NCBI GenBank assembly: GCA_002320455.1
Contig: DCKU01000113.1
Location: 1 to 8,155 of the forward strand
Source of the DNA: Salinisphaera sp. UBA1666
Lineage (GTDB): Bacteria; Pseudomonadota; Gammaproteobacteria; Nevskiales; Salinisphaeraceae
Reading direction: 5' to 3'
Length of the DNA stretch: 8,155 nt
The notes beneath the pieces are model-generated. The model was not told the DNA's origin. It searched no databases and saw only the letters and a program-made list of their open reading frames with translations. Within the stretch, counting starts at the first letter, position 1; every line of letters starts with the position of its first letter. The translations under genes were made by a program, and so were the position numbers. Shown one piece after another: positions 1 through 6,512 of this stretch.

Positions 1-97
1 CAAGCGCTGTTTTGCGGCAATCCAGCGTTCTAGCACGCTTGCGCAGAATGACTGCGCAGCGCGCGCTACGCCTCGTCTTGCCGCAAAACAGCGCTTG
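1..97. repeat. Composite 97-nt hairpin / intergenic inverted repeat upstream of hisC
   Basis: The arm CAAGCGCTGTTTTGCGGCAA at 1-20 is matched perfectly by its reverse complement at 78-97. Between the arms is a second, imperfect stem, roughly 31-46 against 52-68. Its tip is GCGCAG (41-46) paired with CTGCGC (52-57) around an AATGA loop, and a further GCGT/ACGC pairing (25-28 with 68-71) is possible. The whole element can therefore fold into one long hairpin or cruciform. No T-run follows, so it does not look like an intrinsic terminator. The left arm begins at the first base of the window, so the element may extend further upstream. The size and nested symmetry suggest a dispersed intergenic repeat (REP/BIME-like or MITE-like). 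That identity is inference and would need other copies in the genome. Confidence 0.75.
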
Positions 98-160
98 GCG
101 CGGGCTCGTATGGAACATCAACAGGCCCTAGACCTACCGCGCCCCTACTCGAGCTCGCTC

Positions 161-1282
161 ATGTCGCAACACATGGAACCCATGCCGCACGCCGGGATCA
201 CCCGGCTCAAGACCTACGTGCCCGGCAAGCCGGTCGAGGATCTCAAGCGAGAGCTGGGACTCGCCTCGATCATCAAGCTTGCCTCCAACGAGAATCCGTT
301 GGGCACCTCGCCGGCGGCCGAAGACGCGTTGGCCCATTTCGACGGCGCGCTGTATCGCTATCCCGACGGGGCCGGCTACGAGATCAAAAGCGCACTCGCC
401 GAGCGCCACGGCGTGGCGACCGGTCAGCTGACCCTGGGCAACGGCTCCGACGACGTTCTGGAGCTGACCGCGCGCGTCTTTTTGGGGCCCGGGCGTAACG
501 CTGTCGTATCCCAGCACGCGTTCGCGGTCTACCCCATCGTGTCGCAGGCGGTCGGTGCGACCGTGCGTGAAGTGCCGGCGCTCGGGCCCGCGGCCGATAT
601 GCCCTATGGCCACGATCTGGAGGCCATGCTGGGTGCCGTGAACGAAGAAACGGCCGTGATCTTCATGGCCAGCCCGAACAATCCGACCGGCACCTGGATC
701 GATAACGCCACGCTGGCCGGTTTTCTGGATCGGGTGCCGTCTAATGTGGTGGTGGTGCTGGACCAGGCCTATATCGAATATCAGAGCGTGGCCGAACACC
801 CGCCGGTGACCGAGTGGCTGGCGCGTTATTCCAATCTGATCGTCACGCGTACGTTTTCCAAGATTTACGGGATGGCGGCTCTGCGTTTCGGATACGGCCT
901 ATCCAGCCCGCGGATTGCCGATTTTCTCAATCGCGTGCGTGCGCCTTTCAACGTCAACACGTTGGCCATGCACTGTGCAAAAGCCGCGCTGGCCGATACG
1001 GCCTTCATCGAGCGCTCAGTCGCCTCGAACACGGCCGAGCGTGCGAGTCTGGCGCGAGAGCTGGAAGCCCGCGGCTTTGCCTGTCTGCCCAGCCAGGCCA
1101 ACTTCGTCACCTTCGACACCGGACGTGACGCGCAAGAAGTCTTTGACGCGCTGCTGCGCGAGGGCATGATCGTGCGCCCGCTGGCCAGCTATGACCTGGC
1201 CCAGCATCTGCGCGTAACGGTGGGATCGAGCGCAGAAAGCCAAGCGTTTCTCAGCGCCTTGGATACGGTGATGAGCCAATGA
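161..1282 (+). CDS. hisC: Histidinol-phosphate aminotransferase, HisC2-like (possible aromatic aminotransferase)
   Basis: A PLP-dependent fold-type I aminotransferase of 373 residues, close to the usual HisC length. It swaps amino and keto groups between glutamate and imidazole acetol phosphate, and HisC2-type enzymes can also use aromatic substrates. The conserved SNENPLG is at residues 42-48, the cofactor-binding PNNPTG at 172-177, and D201 (pyridine nitrogen) and Y204 are within DQAY. The Schiff-base lysine K234 is in TFSK, followed by R242. Most relatives have DEAY, so Q202 is a small deviation. The ATG at 161 was chosen because homology-like sequence (GITRLKTYVPGKP) begins about 12 residues later. 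In-frame starts also exist at 95 (TTG, inside the hairpin repeat), 110, 173 and 182. No strong ribosome binding site decides among them. The stop overlaps the tyrA start by 4 nt (ATGA). Sitting next to tyrA and aroA, as in pseudomonads, hints at a role in aromatic transamination as well as or instead of histidine synthesis. Confidence 0.93.
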   Translation: MSQHMEPMPHAGITRLKTYVPGKPVEDLKRELGLASIIKLASNENPLGTSPAAEDALAHFDGALYRYPDGAGYEIKSALAERHGVATGQLTLGNGSDDVLELTARVFLGPGRNAVVSQHAFAVYPIVSQAVGATVREVPALGPAADMPYGHDLEAMLGAVNEETAVIFMASPNNPTGTWIDNATLAGFLDRVPSNVVVVLDQAYIEYQSVAEHPPVTEWLARYSNLIVTRTFSKIYGMAALRFGYGLSSPRIADFLNRVRAPFNVNTLAMHCAKAALADTAFIERSVASNTAERASLARELEARGFACLPSQANFVTFDTGRDAQEVFDALLREGMIVRPLASYDLAQHLRVTVGSSAESQAFLSALDTVMSQ

Positions 1283-2181
1283 GCGAGAAGAAACATTTCT
1301 TCAACGCCAAGCACGTAGCCATCGTGGGACTGGGCCTGATTGGCGGGTCGATGGCGCGCGGCATCAACCGGGCCGGTTTTCGCGGCACGCTGGTCGGCGC
1401 TGTCGAAACCGAAGCCGATGCCAAGCGCGCACTCACGCTGGGACTGGTCGATGCCTGTCATGCCGATATCGCAACCGCTGTGGCCGACGCCGATCTCGTT
1501 ATCGTTGCTGTCCCGCCGGCCGCCTTGGCCACGGTTTTTGATCAGATCGCCGCGCACGCGCCGGCCGATGCGATCATCACCGACACGGGGAGCAGCAAGC
1601 AGAGCGTTGTGCGGCTGGCCGAGCACCATCTAAGCCAGAGGCTGGTGCATTTCGTGCCCGGCCATCCGATCGCCGGCACCGAGAACCAGGGGCTCGAGGC
1701 GGGCTTCACCACGCTGTTCGACGGCCGGCGCGTGATCGTCACCCCCACAGATGCCACGGGCGCCAAGGCGCTGGACTGCGTGGTCGGTCTCTGGAAAGAG
1801 CTGGGGGCGTCGGTCATCGAGATGGAGGCCGCACGTCACGACGAGATTCTCGCCGCGACCAGTCATCTACCCCATGTGCTGGCTTATGCGCTGGTCGACA
1901 CGCTGGCCACGAGATCCGAACGCCAAGAGCTGTTCGCGTTCGCCGCGGGCGGTTTTGCCGATTTCACGCGCATCGCCTCCAGCGACCCGGGGCTTTGGCG
2001 CGATATCGTCGTGGCTAATAGGGCGCCCGTTCTGGACGTGCTGGATACCTATATCGACAACTTGAAGCATCTGCGCGCGGCGATCGACAAAGACGATCAC
2101 GCGGCCATCGAGGCCGTGTTCAAGCGTGCCAAGGCCGCGCGCGACGAGTTCAACGGGCGCCCCGAGGAGAGTACATCGTGA
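1279..2181 (+). CDS. tyrA: Prephenate/arogenate dehydrogenase
   Basis: A 300-residue cytosolic oxidoreductase that decarboxylates prephenate to 4-hydroxyphenylpyruvate (or arogenate to tyrosine). The N-terminal Rossmann domain opens with GLGLIGGS at residues 17-24. An acidic residue, E43, closes the second strand, which fits NAD rather than NADP (inference). TDTGSSK (101-107) holds the catalytic-site serine, GHPIAG (128-133) the active-site histidine H129, and SHLPH (195-199) is the conserved motif of the helical dimerization domain. FADFTRIASSDPGLW further on matches the conserved substrate-arginine region. There is no ACT domain and no chorismate mutase domain, so this is the monofunctional TyrA type. 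The ATG overlaps the hisC stop, and the gene has no clear Shine-Dalgarno of its own, which implies translational coupling. In pseudomonads the equivalent protein is fused to AroA; here the reading frame stops at TGA and aroA starts in another frame. Confidence 0.95.
   Translation: MSEKKHFFNAKHVAIVGLGLIGGSMARGINRAGFRGTLVGAVETEADAKRALTLGLVDACHADIATAVADADLVIVAVPPAALATVFDQIAAHAPADAIITDTGSSKQSVVRLAEHHLSQRLVHFVPGHPIAGTENQGLEAGFTTLFDGRRVIVTPTDATGAKALDCVVGLWKELGASVIEMEAARHDEILAATSHLPHVLAYALVDTLATRSERQELFAFAAGGFADFTRIASSDPGLWRDIVVANRAPVLDVLDTYIDNLKHLRAAIDKDDHAAIEAVFKRAKAARDEFNGRPEESTS
2164..2169 (+). promoter_or_regulatory. Ribosome binding site fixing the aroA GTG start
   Basis: GAGGAG lies inside the 3' end of tyrA with 8 nt to the GTG at 2178. 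It is the strongest Shine-Dalgarno in the hisC-cmk block and supports GTG as the true aroA start. Confidence 0.7.
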
Positions 2182-3518
2182 CGTCTCGTCTGTTTCATGT
2201 CGCCCCCGGCGGGCGGTTGACCGGACGCCTGCATGTTCCCGGCGATAAATCGGTGTCTCATCGGGCGATTATGTTCGCGGCACTGGCCGAGGGCACCAGT
2301 CGTATCAGCGGTTTTCTGGAAAGCGCTGACTGTCTGGCCACGCTATCGGCCTTCGAGGCCATGGGCGTGGCGCACCGCATCGAAGACGGCGCTCGAGTGA
2401 TCGAAGGCCGTGGCCTGCACGGTCTCGTGGCGCCGGACAGAGCACTCGATCTTGGCAACTCGGGTACCTCGATGCGTCTGCTTTCCGGCCTGATGGCCGG
2501 CCAAGCGTTTGATAGCACGCTAACCGGCGATGCCAGCCTGTCGCGGCGCCCCATGCAACGCGTTATCGATCCGCTGTCTCGGATGGGCGCATCGATCGCG
2601 GCCGAAGAGGGCGGGCGCGCGCCACTCCGGATATCAGGCGGCCGACGCCTGAGCGCCATCGAATACGCCTCGCCGGTAGCCAGCGCCCAGATCAAGTCCT
2701 GTGTTTTGTTGGCTGGCCTGTATGCGCACGGCATCACCCGGGTTCACGAGCCGGGCATCAGTCGTGACCATACCGAGCGCATGCTGCGCGGTTTTGGCGT
2801 GACGGTCGAACGCCAGGGCCCGAGCGTGTCGGTGGCCGGCGGGCAGCGTCTTACCGCCTCGGATGTTGCGGTGCCTGCTGATCTGTCGTCGGCGGCGTTC
2901 TTTCTGGTGGGGGCCGCCATCAGCCCGGGCAGCGACCTGCTGTTGGAGTCGGTGGGCATCAACCCGACGCGCCGCGGTGTGATCGACGTGTTGCAGGCCA
3001 TGGGCGCGGATCTGACCCTGATCGACGAGCGCGAAGCGGCCGGCGAACCGGTCGCGGACATTCATGTTCGAGGCGGGGCTCTGCATGGCACCCACATCGA
3101 CGGTGATCTGGTGGCCTTGGCTATCGATGAATGTCCGGCACTATTCATAGCCGCGGCCTGTGCCAACGGCACGACTCGGGTCACCGGCGCCGAAGAACTA
3201 CGGGTTAAAGAATGCGACCGGCTGGCGGTCATGGCAGCAGGGCTAAAGCGTCTGGGCGTCGACTGCGCCGAAACCCATGACGGCATCGTGATCCACGGCT
3301 GTGGCCAACGCGATGACCAGCGCAGCGCATTCACCGGCGGCGAAATCGCCTCGCACGAAGATCACCGAATTGCCATGGCGTTTGCCATGGCCGGGCTGCG
3401 CGCGGCCGAGCCGATCGTCATCGACGACTGTGACTATGTCGCGACCTCGTTCCCGAATTTCGTCGAGCTGGCCGGGCGTGCGGGCCTGTCTATCGACGTT
3501 GAAGAGAAATCCGTATGA
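2178..3518 (+). CDS. aroA: 3-phosphoshikimate 1-carboxyvinyltransferase (EPSP synthase)
   Basis: A 446-residue enzyme of the shikimate pathway that transfers the enolpyruvyl group of PEP to shikimate-3-phosphate. GDKS (22-25) carries the substrate-binding lysine K24. GNSGTSMR (93-100) is the PEP/glyphosate loop, SAQIK is at 169-173, RDHTE at 196-200 and NPTR at 262-265. The catalytic aspartate is D317 (IDECP), ELRVKECDR (340-348) includes catalytic E345, and HEDHRIAMA spans 393-401. The four motifs GDKS, SAQxK, RxHxE and NxTR are the signature used for class II (glyphosate-tolerant type) EPSP synthases. However, the loop position that is Ala in the CP4 enzyme is Gly96 here, so tolerance cannot be assumed. 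The gene starts with GTG, overlaps the tyrA stop by 4 nt and the cmk start by 4 nt, and is the third gene of a tightly packed operon. Confidence 0.96.
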   Translation: MTSRLFHVAPGGRLTGRLHVPGDKSVSHRAIMFAALAEGTSRISGFLESADCLATLSAFEAMGVAHRIEDGARVIEGRGLHGLVAPDRALDLGNSGTSMRLLSGLMAGQAFDSTLTGDASLSRRPMQRVIDPLSRMGASIAAEEGGRAPLRISGGRRLSAIEYASPVASAQIKSCVLLAGLYAHGITRVHEPGISRDHTERMLRGFGVTVERQGPSVSVAGGQRLTASDVAVPADLSSAAFFLVGAAISPGSDLLLESVGINPTRRGVIDVLQAMGADLTLIDEREAAGEPVADIHVRGGALHGTHIDGDLVALAIDECPALFIAAACANGTTRVTGAEELRVKECDRLAVMAAGLKRLGVDCAETHDGIVIHGCGQRDDQRSAFTGGEIASHEDHRIAMAFAMAGLRAAEPIVIDDCDYVATSFPNFVELAGRAGLSIDVEEKSV

Positions 3519-4210
3519 GCGAGCAGTCCCCGGTAATCACGCTCGACGGGCCCGGCGGCGCCGGCAAGGGCACGCTGGCGGGGCTGTTGTCCGATTGGCT
3601 GGGCTGGTCGCTGCTGGATAGCGGCGCGCTCTATCGGCTTGTCGGGCTGTCTGCGCTGCGGGCCGGCCTGTCAGCGGATAAGGCTGTCGATATCGAGGCG
3701 GCCGCTGCGTTGGCCCGTGCGCTCGACGTACAATTTCTGGCCGAAGCCGGCGCCCAGCGTATCGAGCTGGCCGGCGAGGACGTCACCGAGACGATCCGAC
3801 AGGATGAGATCGCCCAGGCAGCCTCGCAGTGGGCCGCACAACCTGTCGTACGCGAGGCACTTTTGACCCGTCAGCGCACGTTTGCCGGCTCGCCGGGGTT
3901 GATCGCCGACGGCCGCGACATGGGCACGGTCATCTTTCCCGATGCGGATCTGAAGATCTTCGTGACCGCTTCTGCCGAAGAGCGGGCACGACGTCGCTAC
4001 GATCAGTTGTCGGCGACGGACGAGACTGCTAATCTCTCGCGGATATATCGCGAAATTGTAGATCGCGACACGCGTGATGCGTCACGCGAGGCCTCGCCGC
4101 TCAAGCCGGCGGACGATGCCTACGTCATTGATACTACGGGCGATAATGTGGCCACGTCCTCGCGCAAGGTGCGTGATCTGGTGGTCGCTAAGGGCTGGCT
4201 CGCCGACTGA
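3515..4210 (+). CDS. cmk: Cytidylate kinase
   Basis: A 231-residue nucleoside monophosphate kinase that phosphorylates CMP and dCMP with ATP; the length matches the bacterial CMP kinase family. The P-loop is GPGGAGKGT at 12-20 with K18 contacting phosphate. DSGALYR (35-41) and DGRDMGT (132-138) are the CMP-binding signatures of this family, and the arginine-rich stretch EERARRRYDQ is the lid region. The N-terminus (SPVITLDGP) fits the start well. ATG overlaps the aroA stop by 4 nt (ATGA), with a weak purine-rich GAAGAGAAA upstream, so coupling to aroA is likely. The cmk-rpsA adjacency that follows is strongly conserved in proteobacteria. Confidence 0.96.
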   Translation: MSEQSPVITLDGPGGAGKGTLAGLLSDWLGWSLLDSGALYRLVGLSALRAGLSADKAVDIEAAAALARALDVQFLAEAGAQRIELAGEDVTETIRQDEIAQAASQWAAQPVVREALLTRQRTFAGSPGLIADGRDMGTVIFPDADLKIFVTASAEERARRRYDQLSATDETANLSRIYREIVDRDTRDASREASPLKPADDAYVIDTTGDNVATSSRKVRDLVVAKGWLAD

Positions 4211-4321
4211 TTGCGGCGCGCGGCCCAACCGGGTCCGGTCGGGGTGCAATGCCTCGGGCGGTGTTTTTGTTTGCCAACAACCGATGGCGCATCTCGTCGC
4301 GCCGCAGGATTTTTTCCTCAC
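4211..4321 (+). promoter_or_regulatory. rpsA leader / translation initiation region
   Basis: A 111-nt gap between cmk and rpsA with no gene. It contains two mutually exclusive short stems: 4224-4243 (CCCAACCGG against CCGGTCGGG, one mismatch) and 4240-4256 (CGGGGTG, loop CAA, TGCCTCG, with G-U pairs). They are followed by a T-rich stretch at 4262-4272. Close to the start, AGGA (4306-4309) is the only Shine-Dalgarno-like motif. It is 12 nt from the ATG, further than ideal, and can pair with TCCT (4315-4318) around a T5 loop. The rpsA of Escherichia coli is known to lack a good Shine-Dalgarno, to rely on a structured U-rich initiation region, and to be repressed by its own product. This leader fits that pattern, but the regulation here is inferred. 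Confidence 0.5.
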
Positions 4322-6001
4322 ATGTCTGAAAGTTTCGCCGAGCTATTCGAGCAAAGTCTGCAGGGTCGTACCATGCAGCCCGGTTCCCTCATCAATGCTG
4401 AGGTGCTGGAGGTTAAAAACGATGTCGTGATCGTCGACGCGGGCCTGAAGTCCGAAGGCGTGATCCCTGTCGATGAATTCTACGACGAGAACGGCGAACT
4501 GACCGTTGCCGAGGGCGACAAGGTCGAGGTCGCGCTTGAAGCCGTGGAAGACGGCTTCGGGGCCACCCGCCTGTCGAAGGAAAAAGCCCAGCGCATCCGC
4601 ACCTGGGACTTCCTCACCGAAGCCTACGAGAACAGCGAGTCCGTGGTCGGCCACATCAGTGGCAAGGTCAAGGGCGGCTACACCGTGGACGTCGGCAACA
4701 TCCGTGCGTTCCTGCCGGGCTCGCTGGTCGACGTGCGCCCGGTACGCGACACCACCTATCTCGAAGGCAAGCCGCTCGAGTTCCGTGTCATCAAGCTGGA
4801 CCGTCTGCGCAACAACGTGGTCGTCTCGCGTCGCGACGTACTCAAGGAAGAGTACAGCGAAGAGCGCAAGCAGCTGCTGGACACGCTCCAGGAAGGCATC
4901 GTGCTCAAGGGCATCGTCAAGAACCTGGTGGACTACGGCGCGTTCGTGGACTTGGGCGGCATCGACGGCCTGCTGCACATCACCGACATGTCCTGGAAGC
5001 GCATCAAGGACCCGTCGGACGTGGTCACCGTGGGTTCGGAAATCGAAGTCAAGGTCTTGAAGTTCGATCGCGAGCGCACCCGTGTCTCGCTGGGCCTGAA
5101 GCAGCTGGGCGATGACCCGTGGGTCAACATCGCGCGTCGCTATCCCGAGCACACCCGTCTGTTTGGCAACGTCACCAACATCACCGACTACGGTGCCTTC
5201 GTGGAAATCGAAGAAGGCGTGGAAGGCTTGGTGCACGTCTCCGAAATGGACTGGACCAACAAGAACGTCAACCCGAACCAGATCGTGGCCGTAGGCGAAG
5301 AGGTCGAGGTGATGGTGTTGGAGATCGACGAAGAACGTCGTCGTATCTCGCTGGGTATGAAGCAGTGCCAGTCCAACCCCTGGGAAGACTTCGCGGCGCA
5401 GCACCAGCGCGGTGACACCGTCACCGGCCAGATCAAATCGATCACCGATTTCGGTATCTTCGTGGGCCTGCCGGGCAACATCGACGGTCTGGTACACCTG
5501 TCGGATCTGTCCTGGAACGAAGCCGGCGAAGAAGTGGTCCGCGAATACGCCAAGGGCGACCAGGTTGAGGCGGCCGTGCTGGCCATCGATGCCGATCGCG
5601 AGCGTATCTCGCTGGGCATCAAGCAGCTGGCCACCGACCCGCTGGGCTCGTTCGTAGCCGATCATCCGAAGGGCAGCATCGTGACCGGCACCATCGCCAC
5701 GGTGGATGCTCGCGGCGCTACGGTGGATCTCGGCAACGATGTGACCGGTTATATCCGCGCATCGGATATCGCTCGCGAGCGCGTGGAAGACGCCCGCAGC
5801 GCGCTGTCGGAAGGCGAAGAAGTCGAAGCGCGTTTCGTCGGTGTCGATCGTCGCAACCGCTCGATCAGCTTGTCGATCCGCGCCAAGGAAGAGAAAGACG
5901 AGCAGCAGGCCATGCGTGATTACGCAGAGACCGATGCCTCGACTGGTACCACCAGTCTGGGTGATCTGCTCAAGGAGCAGATGGCGGATCGCGACAGCTG
6001 A
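4322..6001 (+). CDS. rpsA: 30S ribosomal protein S1
   Basis: A 559-residue protein, nearly the same length as the 557-residue E. coli S1. It binds mRNA leaders and unfolds them on the 30S subunit, and it is needed to translate messages with weak Shine-Dalgarno sequences. Six S1 (OB-fold) repeats lie at about 21-87, 105-171, 192-260, 277-347, 364-434 and 451-520. Repeats 1 and 2 are the divergent ribosome-docking pair. Repeats 3-5 show the RNA-binding pattern (DYGAFVDLGGIDGLLHITDMSW, shortened: YGAFV...GLLH...DMSW) ending in RVSLGLKQ, RISLGMKQ and RISLGIKQ. The acidic-basic tail ends SLGDLLKEQMADRDS. ATG at 4322 was chosen because MSESFAELFEQSL is the standard S1 N-terminus; the frame stays open to 4211 but that extension has no family similarity. 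Flanked by a long leader and by terminators, it is probably highly expressed, partly from its own promoter. Confidence 0.97.
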   Translation: MSESFAELFEQSLQGRTMQPGSLINAEVLEVKNDVVIVDAGLKSEGVIPVDEFYDENGELTVAEGDKVEVALEAVEDGFGATRLSKEKAQRIRTWDFLTEAYENSESVVGHISGKVKGGYTVDVGNIRAFLPGSLVDVRPVRDTTYLEGKPLEFRVIKLDRLRNNVVVSRRDVLKEEYSEERKQLLDTLQEGIVLKGIVKNLVDYGAFVDLGGIDGLLHITDMSWKRIKDPSDVVTVGSEIEVKVLKFDRERTRVSLGLKQLGDDPWVNIARRYPEHTRLFGNVTNITDYGAFVEIEEGVEGLVHVSEMDWTNKNVNPNQIVAVGEEVEVMVLEIDEERRRISLGMKQCQSNPWEDFAAQHQRGDTVTGQIKSITDFGIFVGLPGNIDGLVHLSDLSWNEAGEEVVREYAKGDQVEAAVLAIDADRERISLGIKQLATDPLGSFVADHPKGSIVTGTIATVDARGATVDLGNDVTGYIRASDIARERVEDARSALSEGEEVEARFVGVDRRNRSISLSIRAKEEKDEQQAMRDYAETDASTGTTSLGDLLKEQMADRDS

Positions 6002-6014
6002 TCGGTGCGCCCTG

Positions 6015-6045
6015 ACACGAGGTGCTTGCAAGCACCTCGTGTTTT
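6015..6045 (+). terminator. Intrinsic terminator 1 after rpsA (perfect 28-bp palindrome)
   Basis: ACACGAGGTGCTTG (6015-6028) is followed immediately by its exact reverse complement (6029-6042) and then TTT, giving GTGTTTTG. As RNA it forms a 12-bp stem with a small TGCA-type loop and a short U-tract, 13 nt after the rpsA stop. Confidence 0.8.
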
Positions 6046-6060
6046 GAAATAGCCTTAACG

Positions 6061-6107
6061 AACGCGCCCGGCGCCTGGCTCTTGTTGCCAGTGTCGGGCG
6101 TTGTTTT
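6061..6107 (+). terminator. Probable second terminator between rpsA and ihfB
   Basis: AAC (6061-6063), GCCCG (6066-6070), GCGC (6071-6074) and TGGC (6076-6079) pair with GCCA (6087-6090), GTGT (6091-6094), CGGGC (6095-6099) and GTT (6100-6102). The pairing uses two small bulges and G-U pairs around a 7-nt loop. GTTTTG follows. It is a second stem-loop with a short U-tract, 18 nt downstream of the first. Confidence 0.6.
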
Positions 6108-6184
6108 GTGGGGTGCGACCGGGCGGGGGAGTCCAGGTCGTGGAGGCTACGTCAGCGGCCCGGTGCCGCGCGACGGCGTTTCGG

Positions 6185-6188
6185 GGAG
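6185..6188 (+). promoter_or_regulatory. Ribosome binding site deciding the ihfB start
   Basis: GGAG within GGGGAGAG (6183-6190) has 8 nt to the ATG at 6197. It supports that start over upstream in-frame starts that would give an unusual N-terminal extension. Confidence 0.7.
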
Positions 6189-6196
6189 AGCGCTGT

Positions 6197-6487
6197 ATGA
6201 CCAAGTCGGAACTTATCGAGCGTCTGGTCGATCAATACGATGATCTGACGCAGAAGGATATCGAGCTCGCGGTTCGACATCTTCTGGATCAGATGATCGA
6301 GCAGCTGGCCGACGGTGGCCGCGTCGAAATAAGAGGGTTTGGCAGTTTTTCGGTGCATCATCGCCCGGCGCGCTACGGCCGCAACCCCAAGACCGGCGAA
6401 TCGCTTGCAATCCCACCCAAATACGTCCCGCATTTCAAGCCCGGAAAGGCACTGCGCGAGCGCGTCAATCTGACGCCGGCAGAGTGA
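6197..6487 (+). CDS. ihfB: Integration host factor subunit beta
   Basis: A 96-residue member of the HU/IHF family that pairs with IhfA to bend DNA sharply in replication, recombination and transcription. It begins MTKSELIERL exactly as E. coli IHF-beta and aligns without gaps to it through at least residue 50. E44 (in RVEIRGFGSF, 42-51) is the residue known for sequence-specific contact in IHF-beta, and R46 is also kept. The beta-arm signature GRNPKTG is at 61-67, with P64 the intercalating proline. YVPHFKPGKALRERV closes the domain. These features favour IHF-beta over HU or IHF-alpha. The start is set by GGAG 8 nt upstream. I saw no convincing promoter in 6108-6196, and no clear IHF consensus site for autoregulation. 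Position after rpsA and before lapAB is the usual gammaproteobacterial arrangement. Confidence 0.96.
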   Translation: MTKSELIERLVDQYDDLTQKDIELAVRHLLDQMIEQLADGGRVEIRGFGSFSVHHRPARYGRNPKTGESLAIPPKYVPHFKPGKALRERVNLTPAE

Positions 6488-6503
6488 GGCCGGCGACGGC
6501 GGC

Positions 6504-6512
6504 TGGTATGAT
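6504..6512 (+). promoter_or_regulatory. Candidate extended -10 promoter for lapA-lapB
   Basis: TGGTATGAT reads as an extended -10 (TGn plus TATGAT, one mismatch from TATAAT) 15 nt after the ihfB stop. The -35 region at 17-bp spacing (about 6484-6489, GTGAGG) is poor, which is tolerable for an extended -10. Transcription would start near 6519 and leave a leader of about 115 nt before lapA. No heat-shock sigma-32 type element was recognised. Confidence 0.45.

Noticed and set aside
95..160. HisC starting at TTG 95 or ATG 110
   Set aside because: TTG 95 lies inside the hairpin repeat and the extra residues show no HisC similarity. ATG 110 cannot be excluded but has no ribosome binding site.
134..799. 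A 221-codon open frame on the minus strand opposite hisC
   Set aside because: Composition (Gly, Arg, His rich, no domain) fits an antisense shadow of a GC-rich gene; the plus-strand HisC motifs are intact.
4128..4147. Promoter-like TTGATA and GATAAT near the end of cmk
   Set aside because: The two hexamers are only 8 nt apart, and no suitable -35 lies 16-18 nt before GATAAT, so a promoter for rpsA here is not supported.
4211..4321. N-terminal extension of S1 by 37 residues from a TTG at 4211
   Set aside because: The extension has no similarity to S1, whereas MSESFAELFEQSL at 4322 is the standard family start.
4343..6031. A 562-codon open frame on the minus strand opposite rpsA
   Set aside because: It mirrors rpsA almost end to end, has no recognisable domain, and is rich in His, Asp and Val as expected from the antisense of GC-biased codons. 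S1 on the plus strand is certain.
6101..6196. Upstream in-frame extension of ihfB
   Set aside because: It would add 32 unrelated residues and start inside the second terminator; MTKSELIERL with GGAG 8 nt upstream is the family start.
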